Source: Natrinema altunense
Lineage (GTDB): Archaea; Halobacteriota; Halobacteria; Halobacteriales; Natrialbaceae
NCBI RefSeq assembly: GCF_000731985.1
Contig: NZ_JNCS01000002.1
Location: 434,001-498,000, forward strand
DNA: 64,000 nucleotides
Reading direction: 5' to 3'
The first letter of the stretch is position 1; each line of letters begins with the position of its first letter. The notes below the pieces were generated by a model that was not told the origin of the DNA, ran no database searches, and saw only the letters and a program-made list of their open reading frames with translations. A program made the translations under genes and the position numbers. Shown in pieces: positions 16,806 through 27,446 of this stretch.

Positions 16806-17840
16806 CTACTTGCCGTCGGACAGGCGATGCACGGCCCACGAAGCGCGATCGCGGACGTTCGGTGCCGGATCATCGGCCGCGAGTTCCCGCAACCGCGGCG
16901 CGGCCGTGTCGACGCGCCCGTACCCGAGCGCAACGCAGGCGTTCGCCCGGACGGTCGCGTGGCCGTCCGCGAGGAGTTCGCGCAACTCGTCGCGAACCGG
17001 AGCGACCGCGTCGCCGGTCTGGGCGGCGATGCGGGCCACCGTGACCGCCGCGATAGCGCGCGTCTCCGAGTCCGGAAAGGAAAGCGCCGCCGCGAGATCG
17101 GCACAAACCGGTTCGACCGCGTCGGGGTCGCAGTGGGCGACGTCGCCGAGACAGGCGATCGCGTCGTGTCGCAGCGCTCCGTCGTCGTGGTCGACGAGAC
17201 CCGCGGCGTGCGTAACGAACTCGCGGGCGGGCAGTTCCCCGCCGGACCGTGCCAGCCGACCGAGCGCTCGGCACACCGGCGGCCCGTTTTCGATCGGGTT
17301 CGCGGCCAGCGCGTCGATGAGAATCGGCGCGACCGGTTCGATCGCCGTCGGCTCCGCCGTCGAGACGCGGGCGATCGCCTGCAGCCCGTGGCGGTCGTAC
17401 CCGCGTCGCCGATCCAGCACGTCGGCGATCACCTCGAGGTGCTCGACCAGGACGTCCGGCCGCTCGGCCGCGACAGCGGCGAGACACCGGAGGAGTTCCC
17501 GTGCCACCGGCTGGTCGGCGTTTTCGCGAGCGACCGTTACGATCGTGCCGGTCGACGGCGCGACGTCCGTCGGTGCGTCGGCCGCCAACTCCGCGAGACA
17601 GGCGGCGACTTCGTCGTGAAAATCCAGTTCGGACTGCTCGAGCAGCGTCCGTAACTTCGGCACCGTCGGGGCACACGCCGCCGCCTGCCCCTGGTCGTCG
17701 ATTGTGGTCCGAATCCGACGGACAGCGGCCCGTTGCTCCGCCGGCTCCTGGTCGTCGAGTCGTGTCAGTACTGCTGGCAGATCGACCCCGGTGGCCCCCC
17801 GGCCCCGAGGCTCGACGGCCTCACACCCATCCCCATCCAT
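16806..17840 (-). CDS. HEAT-repeat protein
   Basis: The protein has 344 residues built of about eight 35-40-residue helical pairs, for example VVARELLRCLAAVAAERPDVL, ETRAIAAVTVARIA and ATVRANACVALGYG, the signature of HEAT/PBS-lyase-type repeats. There are no catalytic motifs and no signal peptide, so it probably acts as a cytoplasmic scaffold. The start at 17840 (MDGDGCEAVE) was chosen over 17978 because the upstream extension is basic and unlike the rest. A second HEAT protein in the window (60226-61239) has a similar plan with an added zinc ribbon. YjbQ follows after a 51-bp gap. Confidence 0.82.
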   Translation of the reverse strand: MDGDGCEAVEPRGRGATGVDLPAVLTRLDDQEPAEQRAAVRRIRTTIDDQGQAAACAPTVPKLRTLLEQSELDFHDEVAACLAELAADAPTDVAPSTGTIVTVARENADQPVARELLRCLAAVAAERPDVLVEHLEVIADVLDRRRGYDRHGLQAIARVSTAEPTAIEPVAPILIDALAANPIENGPPVCRALGRLARSGGELPAREFVTHAAGLVDHDDGALRHDAIACLGDVAHCDPDAVEPVCADLAAALSFPDSETRAIAAVTVARIAAQTGDAVAPVRDELRELLADGHATVRANACVALGYGRVDTAAPRLRELAADDPAPNVRDRASWAVHRLSDGK

Positions 17841-17937
17841 CGTGTCCCTGCATTGGCGAACGCCGCCGTAAGGGTTCTGGCCAACGGCCCCCGGACCGAT
17901 GCGCTCCGAGGAGACGGAACCCGGGTCACGAGCGCCT

Positions 17938-20900
17938 TTACGCGAGCCATTCGTCGGGCTTCGTGTCGTAATCGACATCGTCGGCAGCGAGGTGTTCGAC
18001 CTCCTCCCAGGGCACGTCTTCGGTCGTCACCGTCTGGCCGTTGTACCGGATCAGTTTGCCCTGCTCTTCGGGTTCGGGCTCGCGATTGCGGCGCTTGGCG
18101 ACCTCGATGTCGTGTTCGTCGACTTCCTTGACGATCGTCAGCAGGTTCACCGGCCGCCCCCACAGTTCGAAGATCCGCTTGAGCGTCTCCGTAGCCTGCT
18201 CGAGATCGAGCATGACACCGTTGTACTGGTGGCCGAGCAGCAGTTCGTTGGCGTTGTTGTAGTTGCCGTCGTAGACCGCGATGGTCGGCTTCCCGAAGTT
18301 AGTGAACTGCAACAGCAGCTTCTTTTTGACGTCCTCGGCCGCGTCGCTGGCGACGTGGAACTGCCCCGTCGCCTGGGAGTGCTCGTAGGTGAAGTAGTTG
18401 TTCTCCGTGATGAACTCCTGGGTCAGGAACTCGTCCAAGAAGGTCACGTCGTTGTGACTCTCACGGACGTCGAACATCCGGTTCCAGCCGGCCGTGAAGT
18501 CGACATCGTCCAGTGCTTCCTCAATCGACGCGTAGCGGGCGTCGTCGAACAGGTACCGACCGATCCGCTCGAGTTCGTTCTGGTTGACCCGACCGAGGAA
18601 CCCGCGATGCTGACGCTTGACCAGCGAGTAGTGGCGACGCGCCAACCCCGTCTCGGTCAGTACCTTCCAGGGGTAGTTCGAAACGTCGATCTCGCCCGCG
18701 CGGGCCTTTTCGACGGCCTCGTGGTCGACCCACTCGTCGGAGACCTCCGCGAGCGCGTCGAGCGTCTCGGGAGTGATGGTCTCGATCGCCGCCGGCGGCT
18801 CGAGTCGCTCGAGGACGTCGTCGAAGTCGACGACGTCGACGAGGTTGCGCCACGAGATTCCCTCGACGCGCAGCAGGGCCTCGAGAACCTCCCGTCGGTT
18901 GGTCGTGTTCTCGACGTACTCCCAGAGTTCCATCCCGAGGCTGTAGGGGTTGAGCCCGCCCGACGCCAGCACTTTCGCCATGTGGTCGGCGTAGTTGACG
19001 AACTCGTCGTCACCGGCGAAGGCCTCGTCGGTCATCATCGTCGACTCCCAGTAGGAGTTGTGATTGATAACTCCTGCACCCGCGTACCGATGCGTTTCTT
19101 CGACCGAAATGTCGTATACGGTCCCGGTCGACTCCGCTATCGAGACGATCTCGTCGGTCCATTCTTCCGCCTCGAACCACGAGAGATCGTCGAGATACGC
19201 GCGAAGCGCGTCAGCCTTCGCTGGGTATCCAAACCCGATTTCGTCGGCGAACGTGTGGGCCGATTTGCCAGTGAGATGGACGTGGTAGCACCCATCCGTC
19301 TGTTCCCGCCGTCGACCGAGGATATCGAAGTTCGTCAAGAGCAACAGGACGGTTTCACTCAGTTCCTCGCTCGTCGTGGTCAGGATCGCACCCTGGTCGC
19401 CCGCGTGGCCGTCCGCGTCGAACAGCCCGCGGATGAACTCGGCGACGACGCTTCGTGGGGAGCGAAGGATCGGTTCCGGAACCGTCTTTCTATCTGCTGC
19501 CTTGCCATCCGGAAGGCCGATCTCTTCTTGCAGTAACTCGACGAGATTCCGGGAATAGGCGTATACCCGCCATCGGTTTCCTTGCTGTTCGACCGTTGGA
19601 TCGATCCCGAAGAGTTCGTCGACTAGTCCTGCAAACTCCTCGGCGTGGCGCTTTTCGCGGTTCGTGAACCCGACGTGTCCGGCCGATGACGACACGTGGC
19701 CGTCACCGACAAGCAATCCGAGGAACCGACCGAACCGTTCGTCGATCGCGTCAGGAACGGCGATCGGATCTCGCTGGGCCAGTCCTTGGTCGTCCCCTTC
19801 GTACTCGCTCAAGGCGTTTTCTATGGCTTCGGTCTTTCGTGCCCGTCCGACTCGTCGGTATCGCATGACCGTCCAGACCGAAACACCGGCTTCCTCGGCG
19901 ACATCATTCAGCGTGACGTTTTCGGGTGGTTCCCACTCGAGGTCGGCGTACGTCGACGACCACGTGTCGTTCCCGCCCGAGACGTCGATCTCGTCGCCGA
20001 CCGAGAGTTCGTCGAGCCGGGACCACGACCCGTCCGGAAGCCGAATCCGGTGATTGTTCGATCCGGTCAGTTCGAAGCCGCGACGGGTCTCGATCGTCAC
20101 GGTGTCGTGATCCGGAATGATATTGGCGTCGTAGACGTTGCGAGTGGTTTCGCCGTCGGAGACGGTCGTGTGGTTGTCGACCACTTCCCGCATCGGAACG
20201 AGCCCGTCGGTGGTGAATATCGGCGTTTCCGGGTCGACACAGGCCCAGCCCTCGTTCATCACCTTCGTCATCTTCTGGGCGGCGAAGTAGTAGGCCTCCG
20301 CTCGCATCATGTCGAGGATGTCGCGTTGCCACTCCTCCATCTCGACGCCGCGGCCGGCGTCGTCGTCGTACTGCTTGCCGTGTTCACGAACGAAGGCCAG
20401 CAGGTCCTTCTGTGGCTCCTCGGGGAAGGTCCCGGTAAGCTCCTCTTCCTCGAGTTGCTCGACCCACTCCTCGGTGAAGACCTCGCCTTTGATCTCGTCG
20501 GAGAGTTCGAGTTCGTCCAACTTCTCGGCGAGATCCTCGTCGATCCCCTCGATCGCGGGGCCATCGACGTCGAGCCGACGGCTGAACACCTGATGCTGGT
20601 CGATATTGTCCTCGAGGGACAGGCAGTGGTCGATCCACTTCTCGACCTCGGCGCGGTCGATCTCGGGATCGGACATGTACTCGTCGATCGCCCGCGCGTG
20701 CCGCTCGAGCATGGCCGCGGCGTTGACCTGGTCCTCGTCCGCGCGCCCGCTGGTGAACATGCCGAACCAGTCGTTGTTGGCGAAGAAGTCCGAGTGGGCC
20801 TCGACGTGGGTGATGACCGCCTTCTGGTCGGCGACCGTGTTGGACTCCTGGAGGAACGCGTGCGCTGGGTTGTCGTTGTTGACGATCTCGAAGGCCTTCC

Positions 20901-21141
20901 CGCCCGCGTACTGGCCCTGCTTTTGTTGCTTGTCGTACTGCATCCCCCACCGCCAGTGAGGGTACCGGCTCTGGAACCCGCCGTAGGCGATGAGTTCGTT
21001 CATCTCGTCGTAATCGATGATCCAGTACTTCACCGGATAGGGCTCGAGGCCGAGTTTCTCGGCGAGGTTCCGGGCCTCCTCGACCGGCTCCTCGAGTTCG
21101 CTGGCGATCGCCTGTTTGCGGAATCTGTCCGAATTACTCAT
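17938..21141 (-). CDS. spoVR: SpoVR family protein (YcgB-like), interrupted by an intein
   Basis: The precursor has 1067 residues. After removal of the intein (residues 301-695) the mature protein has 672 residues, the size usual for SpoVR. N-extein landmarks are [27 protein letters not shown] and [16 protein letters not shown]; the C-extein has [18 protein letters not shown] and [14 protein letters not shown]. It is the last gene of the prkA1-prkA2-yeaH-spoVR group, overlapping yeaH by 8 nt. In bacteria the same three protein types (YeaG, YeaH, YcgB) are co-expressed in stationary phase and nitrogen stress; SpoVR affects the spore cortex in Bacillus. Its biochemical activity is unknown, and in an archaeon it cannot relate to spores. 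Confidence 0.93.
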   Translation of the reverse strand: MSNSDRFRKQAIASELEEPVEEARNLAEKLGLEPYPVKYWIIDYDEMNELIAYGGFQSRYPHWRWGMQYDKQQKQGQYAGGKAFEIVNNDNPAHAFLQESNTVADQKAVITHVEAHSDFFANNDWFGMFTSGRADEDQVNAAAMLERHARAIDEYMSDPEIDRAEVEKWIDHCLSLEDNIDQHQVFSRRLDVDGPAIEGIDEDLAEKLDELELSDEIKGEVFTEEWVEQLEEEELTGTFPEEPQKDLLAFVREHGKQYDDDAGRGVEMEEWQRDILDMMRAEAYYFAAQKMTKVMNEGWACVDPETPIFTTDGLVPMREVVDNHTTVSDGETTRNVYDANIIPDHDTVTIETRRGFELTGSNNHRIRLPDGSWSRLDELSVGDEIDVSGGNDTWSSTYADLEWEPPENVTLNDVAEEAGVSVWTVMRYRRVGRARKTEAIENALSEYEGDDQGLAQRDPIAVPDAIDERFGRFLGLLVGDGHVSSSAGHVGFTNREKRHAEEFAGLVDELFGIDPTVEQQGNRWRVYAYSRNLVELLQEEIGLPDGKAADRKTVPEPILRSPRSVVAEFIRGLFDADGHAGDQGAILTTTSEELSETVLLLLTNFDILGRRREQTDGCYHVHLTGKSAHTFADEIGFGYPAKADALRAYLDDLSWFEAEEWTDEIVSIAESTGTVYDISVEETHRYAGAGVINHNSYWESTMMTDEAFAGDDEFVNYADHMAKVLASGGLNPYSLGMELWEYVENTTNRREVLEALLRVEGISWRNLVDVVDFDDVLERLEPPAAIETITPETLDALAEVSDEWVDHEAVEKARAGEIDVSNYPWKVLTETGLARRHYSLVKRQHRGFLGRVNQNELERIGRYLFDDARYASIEEALDDVDFTAGWNRMFDVRESHNDVTFLDEFLTQEFITENNYFTYEHSQATGQFHVASDAAEDVKKKLLLQFTNFGKPTIAVYDGNYNNANELLLGHQYNGVMLDLEQATETLKRIFELWGRPVNLLTIVKEVDEHDIEVAKRRNREPEPEEQGKLIRYNGQTVTTEDVPWEEVEHLAADDVDYDTKPDEWLA
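19057..20241 (-). other. Intein in SpoVR, LAGLIDADG homing endonuclease with HTH
   Basis: This in-frame insertion covers 395 residues. Splicing blocks are intact: Cys1 in [13 protein letters not shown], block [12 protein letters not shown] (His64), and the C-terminus [10 protein letters not shown] with penultimate His394 and Asn395; the next extein residue is Ser. Two LAGLIDADG-type motifs, LGLLVGDGH (about 174-182) and [11 protein letters not shown] (about 270-280), mark a homing endonuclease. Residues about 108-147 ([22 protein letters not shown]) read as a LacI-type helix-turn-helix. The insertion splits NEGWA/SYWES, the most conserved SpoVR motif. Excision restores NEGWASYWES. Confidence 0.93.
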
Positions 21142-22462
21142 TTGCAGTGCCCTCCGTCGAGAGGATCTCGTAGATCGCGTCCGTCACGTCCGATTCGTCG
21201 TTGACGTACGCCACCGCGACGTCGTCGGCGTCGGTGCCGAAGTGGCGCTCGAGTTCCTCGGCGTGGGTGGCGTTGATCGCGTTGCCGCTTGGTTGGGTCT
21301 CCACGTAGGCGTGGAGGTTCGCGGGGATACCCTCCATCATCGGGACCACGCGCTCCTCGGTGTCGTTCGAGGAGTTCTCCGAGTCGCCCGCGGCGAAGAC
21401 GTACCGGTTCCAGTCGGCCCAGGGGTACTCCTCGAGCAACTCGGCGGCGAGTTCGTACGCGCTCGAGATCTTGGTGCCGCCGCCGCTGCGGATACCGAAG
21501 AACTCGTCGCGGTCGACCTCCCAGGCGTCGGCGTCGTGGGCGATGTAGACGAACTCGGCGTTGTCGTACTTCCCCTGCAGGTACCAGTCCAGCGGGGTGA
21601 ACGTCCGCTCGACGAGTTCGCGTTTCTTCTCGCGCATCGAGCCGGAAACGTCGCGGATGTTGACGACCACGACGTTCTTCTCCTTCTCCTCGATGATCTC
21701 GGGGTGACGATAGCGTTCGTCCTCGCGGCGGAAGGGCACGTGTTTGATCCCTTCGCGGCGGATCTTCTGCTGGACGCTCTCGCGCTCGACGTTGTCTTCG
21801 ACGTCCTGAATCGAGTCCCACGTACCGCGTTCCTCGTCCGGGATGTCCTTGTAGGCCTCTTCGATCCAGGCCATCGACACCGGCAGGTTCTCGCCGCGCG
21901 CCCACTCGAAGACATCGCGGGGCTCGATCCCCTCGACCTTGCAGAGTTCCCGCAAGAACTCCTCGTCGAAGTCCATCGCGAGCTTGCGCTTGAGCCCCTC
22001 CTTGAACATCCGCTCGAAGTCGAGCGTGCTGTTGGGACCGGTCCGCGTGAGGTCGGTAAACGGACCTTCCTTCTCCTCGACGACCTTCTTGCCCTTCGGA
22101 TCGAGGTCGAGTCCCAACTCCTCGTCGAGTTCCGCGGCGAACTCCTCGGGGTCCATCTCGTAGTACTCGTGGTCGCCGCCCTCCTCGCCGGGGTCGCCGT
22201 CTTCGCCGTCGTCGTCACCCGGCTGGGGTTGTGGCTGGCCGACCGGCTGACCGGTATCGGGCGTGCCGTCCTCGCCCTGTCCGACGCCACCCTGATCGCG
22301 CTGGTCGTACTCGAACTCCGGCAGCGAGACGATTTTGACCGGGATCTTGATCTCGCCCGGCCGGCTCTGACCGAGGTCGCCGTACTGGATGAAGTCGGCC
22401 AGATCCTCGCGACGCTGTTCGCCCACCTCCCGGAACCGCTCGAGGTCGTCTCTCAGTCCCAT
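21134..22462 (-). CDS. yeaH: YeaH/UPF0229 family protein (VWA-type, DUF444)
   Basis: The protein has 442 residues. An acidic Gly/Asp-rich segment (about 55-90) precedes the conserved region with [23 protein letters not shown] and [21 protein letters not shown], a VWA/MIDAS-like DxSxS element, followed by [36 protein letters not shown]. In E. coli YeaH is the partner of the kinase YeaG. The start at 22462 ([16 protein letters not shown]) overlaps the end of prkA2 by 10 nt and the stop overlaps spoVR by 8 nt, so translation is coupled along the operon. Confidence 0.92.
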   Translation of the reverse strand: MGLRDDLERFREVGEQRREDLADFIQYGDLGQSRPGEIKIPVKIVSLPEFEYDQRDQGGVGQGEDGTPDTGQPVGQPQPQPGDDDGEDGDPGEEGGDHEYYEMDPEEFAAELDEELGLDLDPKGKKVVEEKEGPFTDLTRTGPNSTLDFERMFKEGLKRKLAMDFDEEFLRELCKVEGIEPRDVFEWARGENLPVSMAWIEEAYKDIPDEERGTWDSIQDVEDNVERESVQQKIRREGIKHVPFRREDERYRHPEIIEEKEKNVVVVNIRDVSGSMREKKRELVERTFTPLDWYLQGKYDNAEFVYIAHDADAWEVDRDEFFGIRSGGGTKISSAYELAAELLEEYPWADWNRYVFAAGDSENSSNDTEERVVPMMEGIPANLHAYVETQPSGNAINATHAEELERHFGTDADDVAVAYVNDESDVTDAIYEILSTEGTANE

Positions 22463-24738
22463 CTGTAGCTCACCTGTCCCATGACGTGTCTGCTGGTCAG
22501 TTCGGCCGATGCCGCCGAGTAGCCGAAGAGGTCGACCATCGTGTCGATCGTGCTCTCCTTGACGGCGGCCGTCTCGGTCCCGCTCGGCGGGTCGCTCCAC
22601 TGGCGCGGGTCGAAGTCCTCGAAGGTTCGCTCGACGTCGTCCCAGTCGTGGCTCTCGAGGACGGTCTTGATCACCGGGATCGCGGTGAGATCGACGTCCT
22701 CGACGGCGAAGTCCTCGTCGCGGTGCTCCCAGGCGTGGCGGTTCAGCGACGTGATGACCTTCTCGCGCCGGAAGTTCCGGACGCTCTCGCGGGGCTGGTT
22801 CCCGTCGTACCCGCTCTCGGAGAACCGGCCGAGGTGCTCGATCTCGAACAGCTTCATCGTCAGCGGGTCGGGCTCGACGCGCTCCCCGCGGTCGTTGTAC
22901 AGCGGCTCCTCGGTCTCCCAGGCGTAGACGTGTTCGACGTACTCGGCGACGGTCTCCTCGTCGACGCGCTTGTCGTGCATGATGGCCTCGATGACGTCGC
23001 TCTCCTGTTGATCATAGATGTAGTTTTTCACGGGCACGACGCGGTTTTCGAACTCCGAGCGCTCGCCCGTCGAGAAGACCGGCGCGTCGATCAGCCCCTC
23101 GACCATGGCGTTTAACACGTCGCGGGGCATGACGATGTCCTCGACCGACAGCTCGGCGTGGTGGCGGTCCCGATCGGTCTGGAGCAGTTCCGCGAGCGTG
23201 TCCCGCGTGTACGTGACCGGGATGCCGTGATCGCCGTCGTTGCCGTCCCCGTCGAAGTCGAACTCGTCCTTTTCGCGGCGGCTGTCGCCCTCTTGAAGGT
23301 AGCCCTGATCGTATATCAAGGCCTTATCCACCAGATCGAGCCCGTTCGGGAGGTGCTCCTCGTCCAGTCGCGTGACGACCGCGTACAGCGCGGCCGCCTC
23401 GATCGCGTGCGGCGCGAACTCCTGGACGCGCGTCTCGCCGTCGCGGTCCTTGACCGTCACCGTCACCGGGGCGCGGATCCGATCGGCGAGTTCGTCGTAG
23501 CTCTCGGCCTCCCAGACGTTCGTCTCGTTGGTCAGCTCGCGGCGAATGAGTTCCGTCTCGAGGCTCAGATTCGTCAGATAGCCAAAGCGGTGTTTGTCCA
23601 GCCGGCGCTTGAGCGCCTTCAGCGGGTCCATCCCGTTCCGGTCGGCGTGCTGGTTGAGTTGGGCCTCGAGGTCGGGGTTCGAGATGATCAGGAGCTGGGA
23701 ATCGACGTCCATCCCGATCCCCTTGTCCAGCTTCACCGACTGCTCGTCGGGGACGTTCAGCAGCTTCTGGAGGAGATCCGCGTGCTGGGCCGCGTCCTCG
23801 ACGATCGTCAGCACGCCGTTGCCCTGCGAGAGCACGCCGTCGTAGCTGAACGCCTGGGGATTCTTCCGACCCCGCGAGTCGAGTTCCTGGAGCATGCCGT
23901 GCATCCACGAGCCGACGAGCCGCTCTTTGGGTGGGCCGTCGTCCTCCGAGTGGAGGACCCCGACGCCCTGGCCCGTGTCGACGACGTAATTTTTCACGCG
24001 GAGGTGGCTCTCGTCCGTGATCGCCGAGAACAGTTCCTCCTCGCCCGCCCGGCGGTAGCGCTCCTCCAGGAAGTCGTATGCCTCCCGGGAGAACGGATCG
24101 AGTTGTGCGTCGACCTGAATCGGCACGTGGGTGTCGAGGTCGGCGTTGAGTTCCTCGAGCAGATCGCTCCGCACCTCTGCGGGAAACACCGATAGCGGGT
24201 GGGCCTGGACGGGACTCTCGTACCAGTCCTGCTCGTCGGCGGCGCTGGTGTCGTCACCGTAGCTCAGTCCGCGCTCGCCGCCCTCGGCGGTCGAGATGTT
24301 CCACTCGACGGTGTAGCGACGGCCCTCGGGCGTCTTCGAGTACTCGCGCAGGCCGTTGACCAGACAGCGTTTGAGTTCGGACTTGCCGGTCGCGGTCGGC
24401 CCCTCGAACCAGATGATCTTCTCGTCTTTCGCCCGGCCCGCGGCGATCGACCGCAGGTCGTCGACGAACCCGTTGAGCACCTCGGTGTTCCCGAGGATCG
24501 CGTGCTCACCGTCGTTGTACGGGTCGTCGAAGAAGCGGTAGCGCTCCTTTTCCTCGCCTTCCTCGACGACCGTGCGCGTGCCCGCGGCCTCGATCGCCTC
24601 GAGCAGGTACTTCGAGGCGTGGGAGGCGATCGACGGGTTCTCGAAGATCCGATCGACGTACGCCGCGAGGGACATCGGCTCCTCGTAGGTCTCCTCGAGC
24701 GCGCGGTCGGCCTCGGTGACGTAGTCGTGTCCGGTCAT
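22453..24738 (-). CDS. prkA2: PrkA-family AAA+ protein, second paralogue
   Basis: The protein has 761 residues. Near residue 110 it carries [22 protein letters not shown] (Walker A) within the PrkA AAA region and, later, [15 protein letters not shown] and [20 protein letters not shown]. It differs from the other PrkA gene in length and in most motifs, so the two are ancient paralogues and not a recent duplicate. PrkA/YeaG proteins were described as serine kinases; B. subtilis PrkA has also been reported as a Lon-like protease. It lies 27 bp after prkA1. Haloarchaea typically carry this pair, perhaps as a hetero-oligomer (inference). Confidence 0.9.
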   Translation of the reverse strand: MTGHDYVTEADRALEETYEEPMSLAAYVDRIFENPSIASHASKYLLEAIEAAGTRTVVEEGEEKERYRFFDDPYNDGEHAILGNTEVLNGFVDDLRSIAAGRAKDEKIIWFEGPTATGKSELKRCLVNGLREYSKTPEGRRYTVEWNISTAEGGERGLSYGDDTSAADEQDWYESPVQAHPLSVFPAEVRSDLLEELNADLDTHVPIQVDAQLDPFSREAYDFLEERYRRAGEEELFSAITDESHLRVKNYVVDTGQGVGVLHSEDDGPPKERLVGSWMHGMLQELDSRGRKNPQAFSYDGVLSQGNGVLTIVEDAAQHADLLQKLLNVPDEQSVKLDKGIGMDVDSQLLIISNPDLEAQLNQHADRNGMDPLKALKRRLDKHRFGYLTNLSLETELIRRELTNETNVWEAESYDELADRIRAPVTVTVKDRDGETRVQEFAPHAIEAAALYAVVTRLDEEHLPNGLDLVDKALIYDQGYLQEGDSRREKDEFDFDGDGNDGDHGIPVTYTRDTLAELLQTDRDRHHAELSVEDIVMPRDVLNAMVEGLIDAPVFSTGERSEFENRVVPVKNYIYDQQESDVIEAIMHDKRVDEETVAEYVEHVYAWETEEPLYNDRGERVEPDPLTMKLFEIEHLGRFSESGYDGNQPRESVRNFRREKVITSLNRHAWEHRDEDFAVEDVDLTAIPVIKTVLESHDWDDVERTFEDFDPRQWSDPPSGTETAAVKESTIDTMVDLFGYSAASAELTSRHVMGQVSYRWD

Positions 24739-24765
24739 GTTACTCGGCCTCGTGTTCGCTCATTG

Positions 24766-26838
24766 TTAGTCGTCCATCTCTGCCTTGGCGACCTCCGCAC
24801 CGGCGAACTCGAGCACCTCCTTGGCACCGCCCTCGGAGTAGCCCTGTTCGATCAGCGCGTCGATCCACGCGGAGCGCTCGTCGTCGTCGAACTCGTTGGC
24901 GCTGACCAGCGCGGAGAAGTTGATGTTGTGTTTCTTGTCCTCCCAGAGCTTGCGCTCGAGGGCGCGGCGCAGGCGCTCGTTGTCCTGAGGGTTGAACGCC
25001 TCGCCTTCGCGGGCACGGCGGGAGACCCAGTTGGAGACCTCCTGTCGAAAGTCCTCCTTGCGGTCCTCGGGAATGTCGAGTTTCTCCTCGACCGACCGGA
25101 GGAACGTCTCGTCGGGCTCCTGTTCGCGACCCGTGAGTTCGTCCTCGATCGTGTCGTCGTCGATGTAGGCCATCACGTGGTCCATGTACTTCTCGCCCTG
25201 GCGCTGGATCTCGTCGATGTCGTAGGCCAGCGCGTGGCGGACGTCCTCGATGGCCCGCTCCTTGTACTCCTCGCGGACCGTCTCGAGGTAACGGTAGTAG
25301 GTCTCGAAGTTGTCTTCGGGAATCGAGCCGTGGTGTTCCAAGTTCTCCTCGAAGAAGTTGAACACCGTCAGCGGCGAGAGGAACCCGCGCTGGCGGTGTT
25401 TGGAGTCCATGATGGCCTCGGCGATCTCGTCGCCGATGAACCGCGGTGAGATCCCGACCATGCCCTCGCCGATCTCGGCTTTTACTTCGGCCTCTTCGCG
25501 GAGCTTCTTGGTGTCGATGTCGTCGCCCTCGTCGATCTCGCCGTTGTAGGCCTTGGCCTTCGAGAGGAGCCCGACGGTCTCGGTGTCCGGCTCCTCGATG
25601 CGCGTGAGGACGCCGAACAGCCCCGCCATCTCCAGGGTGTGTGGCTCGACGTTGATGTCGGGAACGTCGGCGTTCTGTAGCATCTTCTCGTAGATGCTGG
25701 CCTCGTCTTCGTAGGAAAGGACGTAGGGAAAGTCGATCCGCTTGGTGCGGTCGTTGAACGCCTCCATCTTCTCGTCGCCCTTCTTGTCCTTGTACTCGGG
25801 CATGTTCGTCCGGCCGACGATCACCTGATCGATGTCGATCCGCGGGTTGTTCTTGGGCTTGATCGTCTGCTCCTGGGTCGCATGGAGGAAGTCGTAGAGG
25901 AACTCCCGCTGGAGTTTGAGCAGTTCCTCGCCGGAGAAGATGCCGCGGTTGGCGTTACAGAACGCGCCGGAGTAGTCGAACGCTCGGGGGTCGCTCTCGC
26001 CGTAGATGGCGATCTTCGAGTAGTTGACGTCGCCGGTGAGTTCGGTCTCGTCCTGGTTCTTCTTGTCCTTCGGCTCGAAGGTCTCGAGGCCCTGTCGTTT
26101 GTTCTCGTCGGCGACGAACCGGACGATCTCGACGTGGTTCTCGAGGACCTGCTGGAGGTCGTCGTCGTAGTACGCCAGCAGCTTGTCCATGTAGAACTCG
26201 CTTTCGGGGTCGAGCGCCTGCTCGTTCTGAATGGTGTAGGGTGCGTCGAGGTTCTCATTGAGATCGTCGATAACACGCTGGCGCTGCTCTACGGGCAAGA
26301 GCACGAGCGGGTCCTGGTTCATCGGGGAGCGGACGGAGTCGTCGGCCGGGTCCTGATCCTGAATCACGTCACAGAGGTTGGTCCACCGGAAGGTGTACAT
26401 CCGGCCGTCGTCCCGCAGCGTGTAGTCCTCGAAGTACTTGCGGACCTGCTTGTCGAAGTGGGATTTCCCGGAGCCGACCGGCCCGAGCAGAAGCTTGATT
26501 CGCCGTTCGGGGCCAAGCCGGCGGGCACCCGACTTGACCTTGTTGACGAACTCGTGGATCGATTGGTGGATGACCTTCCCGTAGAAGGTGTTCTCGCCGT
26601 CGCCCAGCGGGTCCTCGCTGGCGAGTTGGTACTCGACCATCCCTTCGGTCTCGTCGTAGGTCGTGCCGTAGTAGTCGAACATGTCCGCGACGCGCTGGTG
26701 GGCGTTGCGGGCCACCTTCGGGTCCTCGTAGACCACCTCCAAGTACCAGTCGAAGGACTTGGTTTCCCGGAGGTCTGCAGGCATCGATTCCTTGTAGTCC
26801 GTACTGAGCTGCTCGAGTGTTTCGATGTCACCGGTCAT
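24766..26838 (-). CDS. prkA1: PrkA/YeaG serine protein kinase-type AAA+ protein
   Basis: The protein has 690 residues. Walker A is LLGPVGSGKSHFDKQVRKYF, followed by the YTFRWTNLCDVI segment, NRGIFSGEELLKLQREFLYDFLHA (Walker B-like neighbourhood), VIVGRTNMPEYKDKKGDEKMEAFNDR and the C-terminal PrkA domain (SPLTVFNFFEE, YIDDDTIEDELTGREQEPDE). This is the canonical member matching YeaG. The ATG at 26838 was chosen because PrkA similarity begins soon after MTGDIETLEQLSTDYKESMP. It is the first gene of the four-gene operon. The promoter may lie near 27175, where an AT-rich TATA-like sequence occurs. Confidence 0.93.
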   Translation of the reverse strand: MTGDIETLEQLSTDYKESMPADLRETKSFDWYLEVVYEDPKVARNAHQRVADMFDYYGTTYDETEGMVEYQLASEDPLGDGENTFYGKVIHQSIHEFVNKVKSGARRLGPERRIKLLLGPVGSGKSHFDKQVRKYFEDYTLRDDGRMYTFRWTNLCDVIQDQDPADDSVRSPMNQDPLVLLPVEQRQRVIDDLNENLDAPYTIQNEQALDPESEFYMDKLLAYYDDDLQQVLENHVEIVRFVADENKRQGLETFEPKDKKNQDETELTGDVNYSKIAIYGESDPRAFDYSGAFCNANRGIFSGEELLKLQREFLYDFLHATQEQTIKPKNNPRIDIDQVIVGRTNMPEYKDKKGDEKMEAFNDRTKRIDFPYVLSYEDEASIYEKMLQNADVPDINVEPHTLEMAGLFGVLTRIEEPDTETVGLLSKAKAYNGEIDEGDDIDTKKLREEAEVKAEIGEGMVGISPRFIGDEIAEAIMDSKHRQRGFLSPLTVFNFFEENLEHHGSIPEDNFETYYRYLETVREEYKERAIEDVRHALAYDIDEIQRQGEKYMDHVMAYIDDDTIEDELTGREQEPDETFLRSVEEKLDIPEDRKEDFRQEVSNWVSRRAREGEAFNPQDNERLRRALERKLWEDKKHNINFSALVSANEFDDDERSAWIDALIEQGYSEGGAKEVLEFAGAEVAKAEMDD

Positions 26839-27446
26839 GGTATCATTGCCAGTTGCGGGGTTCCCCCGTCTGCTGTGCAGTCGTCCGTGAGCCGCGGACT
26901 GCCTGCGCGGCCGTCGTTCGACCAGCCGTGGCGTCGCGTGGCCGAACCGTCGGAATCCGTCGCCTCGCGTCACCCGACGTGAGCGCGTCGTACTCGTCGG
27001 ACTCCTCGAGGGGGGTCTCGGGGAGCGTAACCCGTTCGTGGGCGGCGACGATGTGCCGTGTCATATGTCATCTATCACCACTCGACGTTGCGCGATGCCT
27101 CGTCAGGGGATCGGGCAACGCTGCGCCGGGGACGGGCGCGGAGTGGATCGGCCCGGCAAACGGATACCGATAGTATTTAATGAGTGAGTAATCCAGCTAC
27201 TTAGCCTTAGCCCCAAAAGGTATTTGTCAGGACTTTATTCCAGGAGAATATTGCCAGGACACTGTGTTGATGCTCGGTAACACAGATCACATTCGGGCGC
27301 TTTCGGTATAAGTTACCGGCCTGCAGCGTCCACGTCGGCTCGCGCGCGCTCCATCGACCAACCGTCGTCGGGCCAGCGGAACCGAGGGGCCACCCGACCC
27401 GCTCGGTGGCGACGGGGATTTACGGTGAGGGGTCCTACCGCCGGCC
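26839..27446. other. Operon leader and intergenic region
   Basis: This region of about 600 bp lies between divergently transcribed prkA1 and the DUF5820-like gene. The part from 27165 to 27310 is markedly AT-rich, with ttaaata-type TATA candidates on both strands. On the minus strand an ORF of 73 codons (27064 to 26843, MTRHIVAAHERVTLPETP) ends 4 bp before prkA1. It could be a small leader protein, but its C-terminal half is Arg/Thr-rich and unconvincing. Confidence 0.45.

Noticed and set aside
17899..21204. Large forward frames (545 and 502 residues) opposite spoVR.
   Set aside because: Both mirror the SpoVR/intein coding strand, whose motifs are unambiguous.
27165..27190. Resemblance between the AT-rich blocks near 27174 and 61503 (atttaat followed by gtgag).
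   Set aside because: The match is short and AT-rich promoter sequence often looks alike; it is not treated as a repeat.
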